A stretch of 64,000 bases of DNA. Origin: Pseudonocardia sp. CNS-139. Its GTDB lineage: Bacteria; Actinomycetota; Actinomycetes; Mycobacteriales; Pseudonocardiaceae. Positions 30,786 to 40,892 of the stretch are shown here, one piece after another. Numbering within the stretch: position 1 is the first letter of the stretch; each line of letters begins with the position of its first letter. Made by a program: the position numbers and the translations under genes. The notes below the pieces were generated by a model that saw only the letters and a list, made by a program, of their open reading frames with translations, was not told the DNA's origin and ran no database searches. Where the stretch lies: assembly GCA_001942415.1 (NCBI GenBank), contig MKJX01000011.1, positions 45,326 through 109,325 on the forward strand, in the 5' to 3' direction.

Positions 30786-31822
30786 TGGCGAGGCCCGTGA
30801 CGACCGTGGTGTCCCGGACCGGTGTACGGGGCCTGCCCCGCTCGTTGGCCCGGGTGAGTCCGATCTGGCTCGCGACCGTCGCGCTGTTCGCGGTGAGCCC
30901 GCTGCTGGCGAGCGGCAGCCTCGGCGGAAGCGCCCTGCAGGCCATGATCCCCTTCGCGGCCCTGCTGGCCGTCGCCTCGGTCGGCCAGACGCTCGTGATG
31001 CAGCAGGGCGGCCTCGACCTGTCGGTGCCCGGTGGCGTCGCGCTCTCCGCCGTGGTCGTGGCGCAGTACAGCGACGGTCAGGACTCGCGGCTGGCCGTCG
31101 GCGTCCTGCTCGGGCTCGGTGTGTGCGTCGCCGGAGGGCTGGTCGTGGGGCTGGCCGTCGCCGTGCTTCGCCTGACGGCTCTGGTCGCGAGCCTCGGGGT
31201 GAACGCGCTGTACGTCGGCGCCGCGCTCGCCCTGACCGGCGGCAGCGCGACCGCGCAGGCTCCGCCCGCGCTGAGCCGGCTGTCGCTCGGTTCCGTCGCG
31301 GGCGTGTCGTACATCGCGCTGGTGTGCATCGCCGTGGTGGCGGTGGGCGTGTTCGTGTCGGGCCGGACGGTGGTCGGCCGCCGCCTGATCCTCATGGGCA
31401 CCAGCCCGAGCGCGGCGGTGACGGCCGGCATCGCCGTCAAGCGCTACCTCGTCGGGACGTTCGTCGTGGCGTCGTGCACCTATGCCGTCACCGGCATCCT
31501 GCTGGCGGGCTTCCTCCAGACGCCCGGGCTGAACGTCGGTGACACCTACCTGCTGTCGACGCTCGCGGCCGTCGTGCTCGGCGGCACGGCGTTGACCAGG
31601 GGCGGAGCGGTGCTGGGCGCAGCCGGCGGGGCGCTGTTCCTCACGCAGCTGCAGCAGGTGGTGCTCGGGACCGGTGCGCCGCCGTCGTCCCAGTACTTCG
31701 TGCAGGGCGGCATCATCGCCGCCGCGATGCTCCTGCAGGGCTACCGGACGTGGGGACCCCGCCTCGCGTCGATGTTGAGCGTCCGCCGCCGACCGGCGAC
31801 GGACAGGATGGACATGCCATGA
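30785..31822 (+). CDS. ABC importer permease (RbsC/BPD_transp_2 family)
   Basis: 345 residues, intact. Around ten hydrophobic segments with the family motif VMQQGGLDLSVPGGVALSAVVVAQ and C-terminal GGTALTRGGAVLGAAGGALFL. It pairs with the permease half of the preceding fusion to form the heterodimeric channel. Its ATG overlaps the upstream stop by one base and its stop overlaps the amidohydrolase start, so importer and enzyme are co-translated. Confidence 0.88.
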   Translation: MARPVTTVVSRTGVRGLPRSLARVSPIWLATVALFAVSPLLASGSLGGSALQAMIPFAALLAVASVGQTLVMQQGGLDLSVPGGVALSAVVVAQYSDGQDSRLAVGVLLGLGVCVAGGLVVGLAVAVLRLTALVASLGVNALYVGAALALTGGSATAQAPPALSRLSLGSVAGVSYIALVCIAVVAVGVFVSGRTVVGRRLILMGTSPSAAVTAGIAVKRYLVGTFVVASCTYAVTGILLAGFLQTPGLNVGDTYLLSTLAAVVLGGTALTRGGAVLGAAGGALFLTQLQQVVLGTGAPPSSQYFVQGGIIAAAMLLQGYRTWGPRLASMLSVRRRPATDRMDMP

Positions 31823-33229
31823 GTGCACAGCGCCGTTTGCTCATCAAGGGCGGCACGATCGTGTCGGTCGACCCCGACCTCGGCGACCTCGTCGGCGACG
31901 TGCTCGTCGAGGGCCGCACGATCGTCCGGGTGGCGCCCTCGATCGAGGCCGACGCCGAGGTCGTCGACGCCTCGTCGATGATCGTCATGCCGGGGTTCGT
32001 CGACACCCACCGGCACACCTGGCAGGCCCCGATCAGGACTATCGCGTCCGACTGGACCCTCGGCCAGTACTTCGTCGGCCTGCACGAGGGGCTCAGCAAC
32101 TACTACCGCCCGCAGGACACCTACGCGGGGATCCTCCTCGGCATCGCGAGGCACTCGACGGCGGCATCACGACGCTCGTGGACTGGTCCCACAACGTCGA
32201 TACGCCGGAGCACGCCGACGCGGCCGTCGACGCGCTCATGTCCTCGGGTTCGCGCGCCGTCTTCGCGCACGGCGGCGGCGCCCGCATGTGGCAGTGTCCG
32301 AGCACGGTGCCCCACGACCGCGACGTCCTGCGGGTGCAGGGCCGGTACTTCAGCAGCGACGACCAGCTCGTCACCCTGGCCTTCGCGGCCCGCGGGCCCC
32401 AGTTCGCGACCCACGACGTCACGATCCAGGACTGGAAGCTGGTGCGCGAGCTGGGTGTGCCGGTTACGGTCCATGCGGGCGACGGCGAATGGGGCAGGAG
32501 CCGGCCGATCGAGTGGATGCGCGACCACGGCATGCTCGCCGAAGACCTGACGGTGGTCCACGCCAACACGCTGGCCGACGACGAGCTGCGGATGCTCGCC
32601 GACGCCGGCGTTGCGGTGTCGGTGTCCGCGGACGTCGAGTCGCAGATGGGCCACGGCTGGCCGGCCACGGGCCGGCTGCTCGACGCCGGCATCCGGCCGA
32701 GCCTCTCGATCGACGTCTGCTCGTCGAACGGCGGCAGCATGTTCAACGCGATGAAGACCACGATCAGCATGCAGCGCGCGATCGACAACGCCGCCGAGGA
32801 ACGCCCCGGTGAGCAGGAGCGGCTGCGCCTGCGCTGCCGGGACGTCATCGAGTTCGCCACGATCGAGGGCGCCCGGGCGGCCGGCCTCGACCACAAGGTC
32901 GGAAGCATCACGGCCGGCAAGGAGGCCGACATCATTCTCATCCGTGCCGACTCGCTCGCGATGACGCCGCTCAACAACCCCGCAGCGCCGTCGTGTACGC
33001 CGCACACACCGGGATGGTCGACACGGTCGTGGTGGCCGGACGGATCGTGAAGCGCGGTGGCCGGCTGGTCGACCTGGACGTCGCCCGCATCCGGCGCCTC
33101 GCCGAGGAGACCCGCGACCACCTGTTCGCCGAGGCGGCGCGGGGTGACCTCGTGCCGGAGGCCGCGGCCGGCGGGGACTGGTTCCCGCGAACCAAGGTCG
33201 CCCCGGCCGGAGCGGTGGCCGCCCGATGA
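31819..33229 (+). CDS. Amidohydrolase-superfamily deaminase/hydrolase (two frame breaks)
   Basis: 470 residues after correction. Metal ligands are in place: VDTHRHTWQ (HxH), VTVHAGDGEWG, VVHANTL and LSIDVCSSNGG (Asp). The flanking beta-sandwich closes with ITAGKEADIILIRAD. It resembles the AtzA/TrzN/8-oxoguanine-deaminase branch, which removes amino, chloro or similar groups from ring carbons. Bases are missing near 32160 and 32985. The overlap with the permease stop suggests it acts on the imported compound. Exact substrate unknown. Confidence 0.82.
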
Positions 33230-34231
33230 GGGCGGCCGTCACAGCCGTCGCCGGCACGCCGCCGGCCTCCGCCGACGTCCCGGATCCCCGTCCCGCGCCG
33301 GACGAGGTCGTCGTCAAGGTGCGCGCCGTCGGGCTCTGCGGCTCGGACATCAAGGTCATGAGCGGTGCCATCCCGACCGTCACGTTCCCCCGCATCCAGG
33401 GGCACGAGGTGGCCGGCGAGGTGGTGCACGGGGCGGCCGGCATCGACGCCGGGCAGCGCGTCGCCGTCTACATCATCCAGGCGTGCGGGCGGTGCCGCTG
33501 GTGTGCCGCCGGCGAGACGACCGTCTGCCCGAACATGACCCGGATGGGCTTCGAGCGGGACGGCGGCCTGGCCGAGTACGTGCTCGCGAAGGCCGAGAAC
33601 GTCCTTCCCATCGCGGACTCGTTCCCGTTCGACACCGCCGCGGTGACGATGGACGCCGTCCTGTCGCCGTGGCGGGCGCTGCACGTCAAGGGCGGGCTGC
33701 GGGAGGGACAGCGGGTGCTGATCGTCGCGCCGGTGGTCTCGGCCTGCACGCGGTTCAGATCGCGGTCGCCGCCGGTGCCGCCGTCGGCGTGTCGGACCTC
33801 GATGCCGGCCGGCGCGCGGCGGCGATCAGCCTCGGCGCGCAGATCGCCGCGGGTCCGGACGAGCGGGCGGACCTCGACGCCTGGGCGGGCGCGGGGCGGA
33901 CCTGTCGCTGGAGGCCTCGGGGGCGCCCGCCGGCTTCCGTACAGCGGTCGAGCTGGTGCGGCCCGGTGGCACGGTGGTCACGTGCGGCTACCGGCCGGGC
34001 TCGGACGTGTGCACCGACTCGATGCGCCTGGCGATGGAGGAGCTCACCGTGCGCGGGTCGCGGGGCGGCACCCGGGCCGACGCCACGGCGGCCCTGCGCG
34101 CCGTCGAACGTGGCGAGATCCAGCCGCTGATCGCGGCGACCGGTGGGCTGGACGACGTGCCGGAGTTCTTCGCGCAGCTGGCGGCGGGTGACGCCACCGG
34201 CCGGCTCGTCGTCCGGCCGGCTCCCGCGTAG
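33226..34231 (+). CDS. Zinc-dependent MDR alcohol dehydrogenase (two frame breaks)
   Basis: 335 residues after correction. Catalytic zinc ligands in GLCGSDIK and GHEVAGEV and the structural-zinc loop CGRCRWCAAGETTVC are present; the cofactor domain has GGLGLHAVQIAVAAGA. Threonine/sorbitol-dehydrogenase-like class. Bases are missing near 33735 and 33895. It overlaps the amidohydrolase stop and is the last gene of this unit, ending just before a strong bidirectional terminator. Confidence 0.82.
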
Positions 34232-34250
34232 GCGCGTCGTCTGGTCGGAC

Positions 34251-34294
34251 TACGGCCACCGCGTGACGACATCGGTCGTCGCGCGGTGGCCGTA
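34251..34294. terminator. Bidirectional terminator between convergent units
   Basis: TACGGCCACCGCG (34251-34263) pairs with CGCGGTGGCCGTA (34282-34294), and GACGAC with GTCGTC inside, giving a ~20-bp stem with one mismatch and an ATCG loop. It separates the convergent stops of the MDR dehydrogenase (34231) and the aldehyde dehydrogenase (34309). Confidence 0.85.
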
Positions 34295-34308
34295 CGCGTC
34301 CGGACGGG

Positions 34309-35750
34309 CTAGTGGCCGGAGCCGAAGGAGACGTGCTTGTACTCGACGAAGTCCTCGACGGCCGCGAAGCCGTTGAGCCGGCCGACCCCGCTCTGCTTGT
34401 AGCCGCCCTCCTCGAACTCGTCGTGGACGACCGCCCAGTTGTTGATCCACACCGTGCCTGCTTGCAGCTGCTTGGCGACACGCAGCGGCTGGTCGACGTC
34501 GCTGCTCCAGACGCTGGCGGCAAGGCCGTAGTCGGAGTCGTTGGCCAGCGCGACCGCCTCGGCCTCGTCGTCGAAGACCTGCAGCGTGAGTACCGGCCCG
34601 AACGTCTCCTGCTGGATGATGGGCAGCGACTGGTCGGTCACCTCCAGCAGCGTGGGGTGGTAGAACGCCCCTTCCGAGAGCTCCGGCTCGGTCGCCGGGC
34701 CCCCACGGACGAGTACCCGCGCGCCCGAGGCGATGGCGTCCTCGACGACGGCGTCGACCCGCGCGCGTTTCTCTTGTCGATGAGCGGGCCCATGTCGCTC
34801 TGTGGGTCCCGAGCCGGGCCGACCCGGACCTTGCTCAGCGACTCGGCCATGAGACCGCGCACCTGGTCCGCGAGCGTGCGGTGGACGAGCAGCCGAGACC
34901 CCGCCATGCAGAACTGGCCCGCGAACGTGGTGATGGCCTTGGTGAGGACGGGCACCGCCGCGGGAACGTCGGCGCTCTCGAAGAGGATCATCGGCGTCTT
35001 CCCGCCGAGCTCCAGGCTGAACCGCTTGAGCCGGGACGCCCCTGCAGCGGCGATCGCCCGGCCGGTGGCCGTGCTGCCGGTGAAGCTGATGACCGGCACG
35101 TCCGGGGAGTCGACGAGGACCGAACCGCCGGCCGCATCAGTGGTGAGGGCGTTGACCACACCCGCCGGCAGGCCCTCGGTCTCGGCGAGCACCCGGAAGA
35201 ACAGCGAGTTCACGAGCGCGGTCTCCTCGGGGAACTTGAGGACCGCCGTCGTCCCCGCCGCCAGCGCCGGTCCCAGGGACCGCACCGCGAGGATGACCGG
35301 GGAGTTGAACGGGACGATGATCCCCGCCACCCCCACGGGCTCGCGCAGGACCATCGAGGTCCTCCCGCCCGCCATGTCGAGCGCCCGGCCCTGTTCGGTG
35401 AGGGCCATCGCGGCCCACCAGCGCAGCTTGGGAGGCACCATGCTGATCTCGAAGGTGGCCTCCGGCACGATCTTGCCGTTCTCGCGGGCCAGCGTCCGGA
35501 TCAGTTCGTCCCGGTGCACGTCGACGAGGTCGGCCATGCGGTTCAGGACGGCCGCGCGCAGTCGCCTGTCGTGTCGCCAGCCGGTCTCCTCGAACGCCCT
35601 GCGGGCCGCGGCGATCGCCGATCGGGTGTCGCTCGGGGCGCCGTGCGCGTACATGCCGATGACCTCGCCGGTCGCGGGATCGTGGCTCGGCCGGTGATCG
35701 CCCGTGTCGACCCATTCGCCGTCGATGTAGTTGAGGGCGACGTCGGTCAT
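34309..35750 (-). CDS. Aldehyde dehydrogenase (one frame break)
   Basis: 480 residues after correction. VPFNSPVILAVRSLGPALAAGTTAVLKFPEE, FTGSTATGRAIA, SLELGGKTPMILFE (catalytic Glu) and GQFCMAGSRLLVH (catalytic Cys) are all present. NAD(P)-dependent oxidation of an aldehyde to an acid. A base is missing near 34768; the corrected C-terminus reads QQETFGPVLTLQVFDDEAEAV and ends KHVSFGSGH. It is downstream of the aryl-alcohol-type dehydrogenase on the same strand, so the pair could take an alcohol to its acid. Confidence 0.88.
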
Positions 35751-35810
35751 GGCTCTCCTTCTCCTGAGACGGCACGTCGTGCCGCGGTGTGTCGTGGCAG
35801 GCCGTCCGCG

Positions 35811-36923
35811 TCAGGGCGCGGACATCCGCAGTACGGGCTTGATCACCGCACCCGCGGACATGTCGGCGACCGCACGCTCGATGTCCTCGAAGTCGTAGTA
35901 GGCGACCAGCTGTTCGATCGGCAGCCGCCCGCGCCGGTGGAGGCGAACCAGCTCGGGGAGGAACCGCTGGGGGACCGCGTCGCCCTGGATCACACCGCGC
36001 ATGCGGCGACCGTTCAGCAGCACGCCCATGTCGATCGACGACGTCGTCCCGGCCGGCGCCGCTCCGACGAGCGCCAGCTCGCCCGTCATCCGGATCGCCC
36101 GGAGCGCGTCCGCGAGGACGGCGGGGCTCCCCGTGGTGTCGATCGCGAACTCGATCCCGTCGGGCTCCCACGCCAGCAGCTGCGCGACCGGGTCGGTCGC
36201 CGTCGGGTCGACGACGTGCGTCGCACCGAGCCGGCGGGCCAGATCGAGCCGGGCGGGATCGGTGTCGAGCGCGGCCACGATGCGCGCGCCCGCAGTCGCG
36301 GCGGCCATCACGGCCGAGAGCCCGACGCTGCCGGTGCCCCAGACCGCCACCGTCGAGCCCGACCGGACCCGCAGCGCCTGGAGGACGGTGCCCGCGCCGG
36401 TCTGTACCCCGCAGCCGAGGGGCGCCAGCAGGGCGAGGTCGGTCACCGACGACGGCAGCACGACGAGGTTGCGGCGGTGCACGATCGCGTGCGTGGCGAA
36501 GGACGACTGCTGGAAGACGTGCCCGTTGACCGGTGTCCCGTCGAGGGTGCGCAGCGCCGAGCTCCCGTCGAGCCTGGAACCACCGAAGGACAGGCGGAAC
36601 CCGTCGCGGCAGTAGGGAAGGCGACCGGACAGGCAGGCCGCGCAGGTGCCGCACGACGGGTACGAGGCGATGACGTGGTCGCCGGGACGGATCCCCGGCA
36701 CGTCGGCGCCCACGCTCTCGACGACCCCGGTGGACTCGTGACCGGCCACGACGGGGAAGGAGGGCACCGGGTACTCCTGGTCCCGGATGTGCAGATCCGT
36801 CCGGCAGACCCCGGCGGCAACGACTCGGACGAGCACCTCGTCGGGTCGGGGGTCCTCGAGCTCGAGCGTCGTGATCCGAAACGGGCCGCCCGCCTTCTCG
36901 ACCACAGCAGCGCGGATCTGCAC
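35811..36923 (-). CDS. Zinc-dependent aryl-alcohol-type dehydrogenase
   Basis: 370 residues, intact. Catalytic zinc ligands lie in GVCRTDLHI and GHESTGVVES; the structural-zinc loop is CGTCAACLSGRLPYC. The cofactor motif is VAVWGTGSVGLSAVMAAATAGA. The hydrophobic insert with LAPLGCGVQTGAGTVLQAL matches class III-like and benzyl-alcohol dehydrogenases. Operator copy 2 lies about 90 bases upstream of its ATG. With the aldehyde dehydrogenase 60 bases downstream it makes a two-gene unit. Confidence 0.87.
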   Translation of the reverse strand: MQIRAAVVEKAGGPFRITTLELEDPRPDEVLVRVVAAGVCRTDLHIRDQEYPVPSFPVVAGHESTGVVESVGADVPGIRPGDHVIASYPSCGTCAACLSGRLPYCRDGFRLSFGGSRLDGSSALRTLDGTPVNGHVFQQSSFATHAIVHRRNLVVLPSSVTDLALLAPLGCGVQTGAGTVLQALRVRSGSTVAVWGTGSVGLSAVMAAATAGARIVAALDTDPARLDLARRLGATHVVDPTATDPVAQLLAWEPDGIEFAIDTTGSPAVLADALRAIRMTGELALVGAAPAGTTSSIDMGVLLNGRRMRGVIQGDAVPQRFLPELVRLHRRGRLPIEQLVAYYDFEDIERAVADMSAGAVIKPVLRMSAP

Positions 36924-37013
36924 GGGTTCCTCCTCGACGCCCGACGCCTCGGGGCGACTGCCCGGTGGACTTCGGGAACGTAGGTCAGGGCACCGGGCCG
37001 GCCAAGCCCTCGC

Positions 37014-37028
37014 TGCCGCTCAGTGGCA
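37014..37028. promoter_or_regulatory. Putative IclR operator, copy 2
   Basis: TGCCGCTCAGTGGCA, a 7-1-7 palindrome with one mismatched pair. It lies in the 114 bases between the IclR stop and the start of the aryl-alcohol dehydrogenase, i.e. in that unit's promoter region. Confidence 0.65.
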
Positions 37029-37037
37029 CGCGCTGGA

Positions 37038-37784
37038 TCAGGAAACCGTGCGGCCGATCGACAGTGAGGCCGTCTTCACCGCGGCGGCCAGAGAATCCAC
37101 CCGGCCGGGGGCCCGGACGACGATCCCGATGGCGCCCTTGAGGATTCCGCCGGACAGGATCGGTGCCGCCACGGAGACGGCGCCGAGCGTCATCTCCTCG
37201 TGGGAATACGCGACGCCGGAACTGCGCACCTGCCGCAGCTGCCGGGTGAGCCGTCCGGGCTGGACGATCGTGTAGCCCGTCTGCCGCTGCAGGCCGGCCT
37301 CCAGGACGTGCAGGAGCAGGTCGCGGGGGCTGAACGCCAGCAGGCACTTGCCGACCGCGGTGGCGTTGAGCGGGAGCCGCCCGCCCACTTCCGTTGCGGT
37401 TCGCACCGCCGTCTCAGCAGCGACCTTCTCGACGCACAGGGCCTCGAGACCGTCCAGGACGACAACCTGCACGGTCTCCCCGGTGGCGGCGCAGAGATCG
37501 TGCATCAGCGGCAGCGCCGCCTCCCGCAGATCCCGTTGCCGCGGCGCGAGAACACCGATCCGCCAGAGGTTGATCCCGATCCGGTACCGGTTGTCGACCA
37601 GCCGCTCGAGCCCGTTCCAGTTCGTGAGCTCGACAATGAGCCGACGCGCCGTACTCAGCGGGAGCCCGGATCGCGCGGCGATCTCCGTGAGGGTCAACTC
37701 GGTGTGCGCCGGATCGAAGCAGTCGAGAATCGCCAGCAGTCTGCTGGAAACGGAGCTGCCGGCGACCCCTGTGTTGCCAGCCAT
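37038..37784 (-). CDS. IclR-family regulator
   Basis: 248 residues. An N-terminal winged helix (SRLLAILDCFDPAHTELTLTEIAARSGLPLSTARRLI) is followed by the IclR effector domain (ETVQVVVLDGLEALCVEKV, LPLNATAVGKCLLAFSP, GVAYSHEEMTLGAVSVAAPI). ATG 37784 has GAGAGGAG 7 bases upstream; a longer upstream open frame lacks such a site. It is divergent from the hydroxyquinol operon, the classic layout for PcaR/PcaU-like control of aromatic ring-cleavage genes. It probably binds the palindrome found near three units here. Confidence 0.88.
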   Translation of the reverse strand: MAGNTGVAGSSVSSRLLAILDCFDPAHTELTLTEIAARSGLPLSTARRLIVELTNWNGLERLVDNRYRIGINLWRIGVLAPRQRDLREAALPLMHDLCAATGETVQVVVLDGLEALCVEKVAAETAVRTATEVGGRLPLNATAVGKCLLAFSPRDLLLHVLEAGLQRQTGYTIVQPGRLTRQLRQVRSSGVAYSHEEMTLGAVSVAAPILSGGILKGAIGIVVRAPGRVDSLAAAVKTASLSIGRTVS

Positions 37785-37825
37785 GCGACGCGCTCCTCTC
37801 GGCGGTTGCTGCCGGGCCGCGGTGA

Positions 37826-37840
37826 TGCCACTGAGCGGCA
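37826..37840. promoter_or_regulatory. Putative IclR operator, copy 3
   Basis: TGCCACTGAGCGGCA, the reverse complement of copy 2. It lies in the 136-base divergent gap between the IclR gene and the NTF2-like/maleylacetate reductase operon, so it could serve both autoregulation and operon control. Confidence 0.7.
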
Positions 37841-37920
37841 GCAGATCCTTGGCGGGTTGCCGGCGGCATCGTAGCGTCGCCCCGGCTCCGTCAGAAGGTC
37901 CCGGCACCGGCGAAGGGAAC

Positions 37921-38559
37921 GTGGCAGTGACAGCGGTCGAGGAAGAGCGGGGTACGCGGGACGACGTCGAGTCGATCCGCGACGCCGTCCAGAACTGGGC
38001 GCTCTGGCGCGATGCGGGAATGTGGGATCGCTTCGCCACGGTGTGGCACACCGACGGCTACATGGCGGCGACGTGGTTCCAGGGAAGCGCCACCGAGTTC
38101 ATCGAGAGCTCGGTGCGCGGCTTCGACGACGGCGTCCGCATTCTGCACTTTCTCGGCGGCACCAGTGTCGACGTCCGGGGGGCGCGTGCCGTCGCCCAGA
38201 CGAAGATGACGATCAGCCAGCGGTCCGAGGTCCACGGCGTCCTCTGCGACGTCGTGTGCACGGGCCGGTTCTACGACTTCTTCGCGGTCGAGAACGGCGA
38301 ATGGAAGATGGTCCGCCGGCAGCCCATCTACGAGAAGGACCGGCTCGACCCGATATCGCCCGATGCCGTCGTGGCGCTGGACTCCGCGCAGCTGGGCAAG
38401 TGGCCCGAGGGATACCGGCACCTCGCCTACCTCCAGGAGCAGGCCGGGTTCACCGTGAAGAACGGGCTGCCGGGGCTCACCGGCGCGTCGGTGGACCGGC
38501 TCTACCGGCAGGGACGCGACTGGCTCGACGGCGCCGAGTCGCCCGGCCGGCCGCACTAG
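37921..38559 (+). CDS. SnoaL/NTF2-like protein of the hydroxyquinol operon
   Basis: 212 residues from GTG 37921, preceded by GAAGGGA. An NTF2-like core (IRDAVQNWALWRDAGMWDRFATVWHTDGYMAATWFQGSATEFI, then KMVRRQPIYEKDRLDPI) carries a ~60-residue helical extension. Members of this branch are found with ring-cleavage and decarboxylation pathways, but the reaction here is not evident. It is the first gene downstream of operator copy 3 and lies 2 bases before maleylacetate reductase. Confidence 0.72.
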   Translation: MAVTAVEEERGTRDDVESIRDAVQNWALWRDAGMWDRFATVWHTDGYMAATWFQGSATEFIESSVRGFDDGVRILHFLGGTSVDVRGARAVAQTKMTISQRSEVHGVLCDVVCTGRFYDFFAVENGEWKMVRRQPIYEKDRLDPISPDAVVALDSAQLGKWPEGYRHLAYLQEQAGFTVKNGLPGLTGASVDRLYRQGRDWLDGAESPGRPH

Positions 38560-38561
38560 CG

Positions 38562-39622
38562 ATGTCCGTGCGATTCGAGCGCGACAACCTGCCGCAGCGT
38601 GTGCGCTTCGCCTCGGGCGAGGCGGCTGCCGGGGTCGCCGCCGAGGTCGAGGCGCTCGGCGCCAGCCGCATCATGCTGATCGCGGCGCCGCAGGAGGCCG
38701 AGCTGGCCGGCCGGATCACCGCTGGTCTGCCGGTTGTGGTCCGGCACGACGAGGTGCTCACGCACGTGCCCGTCGAGGTGGCCGAGCGGGCCCGAGCCGT
38801 GGCCGCAGCCGCCGGCGCGGACCTGCTGGTCAGCGTCGGCGGCGGCTCGGCGACGGGCCTGGCCAAGGCGGTGGCGCTGACCGCGGGTGTCCCGATCGTC
38901 GCGGTTCCGACCACCTACGCCGGTTCGGAGGCGACGAGCGTGTGGGGCCTCACGGCGGCGTCCCACAAGACGACCGGCACGGACGCGCGGGCGCTGCCGC
39001 GGGCGATCGTCTACGCGCGACGCTCACGCTGTCCCTGCCGGTCCCCGTGAGCACGGCATCGGGCCTGAACGCGCTGGCGCACTGCATCGACTCGATGTGG
39101 GCGCCCCGTGCCGACCCGGTCAGCGCGGCCCTCGCCGCGGAAGGGATCCGGGCACTGAACACCGGCCTCCCGCTCGTCGTGTCCGAGCCGGCCGATCTGG
39201 ACGGGCGTGAGCACGTGCTCTACGGGGCGTACCTCGCCGGGATGGCGTTCGCCTCGGCCGGTGCCGGCCTGCACCACAAGATCTGCCACGTGCTCGGTGG
39301 CATGTACGACCTGCCGCACGCCCAGACCCACGCCGTCGTGCTTCCCTACGTGCTGGCGTTGAACGGGCCGCACGCACCCGAGGCCGACGAACGGATCGCC
39401 GGTGCGTTCGGAAGCGCTGGCGCCCTCTCCGGGCTGCAGGCGCTGCGCAAGCGACTCGACGCGCCCACGGCCCTCGCCGACCACGGGATGCCGGAGGACG
39501 GCATCCCGGCCGCAGCCGGTGCCGTCCTCGCATCCGTGCCGGCCGGCAATCCGGCAGCCGTGACCCTGGAGACCGTCACGCGGCTGCTGCACGCCGCATG
39601 GCAGGGAGCAGACCCCGAATGA
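38562..39622 (+). CDS. Maleylacetate reductase (one frame break)
   Basis: 353 residues after correction, iron-alcohol-dehydrogenase superfamily. Cofactor motif [16 protein letters not shown] and [17 protein letters not shown], then [43 protein letters not shown] with the conserved His residues; this is the MAR rather than the general Fe-ADH pattern. It reduces maleylacetate to 3-oxoadipate. A base is missing near 39015. It overlaps the hydroxyquinol dioxygenase ATG, whose product it consumes. Confidence 0.9.
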
Positions 39623-40518
39623 CGATCGAACCGTCCGTCGCCTCGCCGGAGCAGGCGAACCGCGAGTCCGAGCTGACCGAGCGTGTCCTCGCCTCGTTCG
39701 CGCACGCACCCGATCCGCGGCTACGGCACGTCATGGAGTCGCTGGTGCGGCACCTCCACGCGTTCCTGCGCGAGGTGCGGCTGACCGAGGAGGAGTGGCG
39801 CGCAGGCGTCCGGTTCCTCACGGAGGTCGGCCACATCACCGAGACGTGCGCCAGGAGTTCGTCCTGCTGTCCGACACGCTCGGCGCATCGATGCAGACGA
39901 TCACGATCAACAACGAGGCGTACGCGAACGCGACCGAGGCGACCGTGTTCGGCCCGTTCTTCGTCGACGAGGCGCCGCTCGTCGAACTCGGTGGGGACAT
40001 CGCGGGCGCGGCCGCGGGGCAGCCGTGCTGGGTGGAGGGCACCGTCGCCGACACCGAGGGCCGGCCCCTCGCAGGCGCGCGCATCGACGTCTGGGAGGCC
40101 GACCGGGACGGCTTCTACGACGTGCAGTACGACGACGCCCGGACGGGCGGGCGGGCCCGCCTCCACAGCGGGCCGGACGGGTCGTTCCGGTTCTGGGCGA
40201 TCACGCCCACCCCGTACCCGATACCGCACGACGGCCCCGTCCGGCCGGATGCTCGCGGCAACGGGGCGCTCCCCGATGCGCGCATCGCACCTGCACTTCA
40301 TGGTGAGCGCGCCGGGCTGCCGCACCCTCGTGACGCACATCTTCGTGCGCGGTGACACCTTGCTGGCGAGCGACAGTGTCTTCGGCGTCAAGGACTCGCT
40401 GATCAAGGACTTCGAGGAGCAGGCGCCCTGCACTCCGACCCCCGATGGGCGCGAGCTGGGCGACCGGACGTGGTCACGTGTCCGCTTCGACATCGTCCTC
40501 GCGCCGTCGGCGGCCTGA
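39619..40518 (+). CDS. Hydroxyquinol 1,2-dioxygenase (two frame breaks)
   Basis: 299 residues after correction. N-terminal helical dimerisation segment ([33 protein letters not shown]), then the intradiol core: [39 protein letters not shown] and [12 protein letters not shown] supply the Tyr, Tyr, His, His iron ligands. This is the catechol/hydroxyquinol branch, and maleylacetate reductase beside it favours hydroxyquinol. One base is lost near 39855 and one gained near 40240. Last gene of the operon. Confidence 0.88.
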   Translation: MTIEPSVASPEQANRESELTERVLASFAHAPDPRLRHVMESLVRHLHAFLREVRLTEEEWRAGVRFLTEVGHITETCARSSSCCPTRSAHRCRRSRSTTRRTRTRPRRPCSARSSSTRRRSSNSVGTSRARPRGSRAGWRAPSPTPRAGPSQARASTSGRPTGTASTTCSTTTPGRAGGPASTAGRTGRSGSGRSRPPRTRYRTTAPSGRMLAATGRSPMRASHLHFMVSAPGCRTLVTHIFVRGDTLLASDSVFGVKDSLIKDFEEQAPCTPTPDGRELGDRTWSRVRFDIVLAPSAA

Positions 40519-40564
40519 GCCCCGCGCGCGGGTGCGGTCCGGGACCGGCGCGATCTCCGGAGCC

Positions 40565-40594
40565 GCCGGCTAGCCCGACCTGCGGGTAGCCGGC
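40565..40594 (+). terminator. Hairpin terminator after the hydroxyquinol operon
   Basis: GCCGGCTA (40565-40572) pairs with TAGCCGGC (40587-40594) and CCCG pairs with CGGG inside, about 47 bases after the dioxygenase stop. The remaining bases to 40860 hold no supported gene. Confidence 0.75.
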
Positions 40595-40861
40595 CGCGTC
40601 GAGGCCGGCGCACGCCCGTCCACGCTCCGGATCGACGTCGACCGAGATCACCCGGTCGCCCGACCCGGTCGCCGCCACACCCGTCCCCGGCCGGATGCCG
40701 GCGTGCTCCGGCATCCCCGCCCGGCGGCGGTGTCATCTCTCGCGGGGAGCCGCGACGCCTGGGCGGCCGGCTCGTCGCCGCTCGCCCTTCGACCGCGCCC
40801 GTCGCGCGGATCCGCTGATCACCTGAGCCCGTTTGTCGGCCAGATCACATGTCCTCCGACT

Positions 40862-40890
40862 GTTGGACATCGGATTGTAGGATCTCCAAC
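40862..40890. promoter_or_regulatory. Inverted repeat just upstream of the riboswitch
   Basis: GTTGGA (40862-40867) and TCCAAC (40885-40890) are perfect inverted 6-mers with a 17-base AT-richer spacer containing TAGGAT. The site directly precedes the aptamer, where the promoter or an operator would be expected. Function inferred from position only. Confidence 0.35.
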
Positions 40891-40892
40891 TG

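Noticed and set aside
35137..36654. 505-codon minus-strand frame across the aldehyde and alcohol dehydrogenases
   Set aside because: It is a third frame on the same strand through two real genes; no conserved motif.
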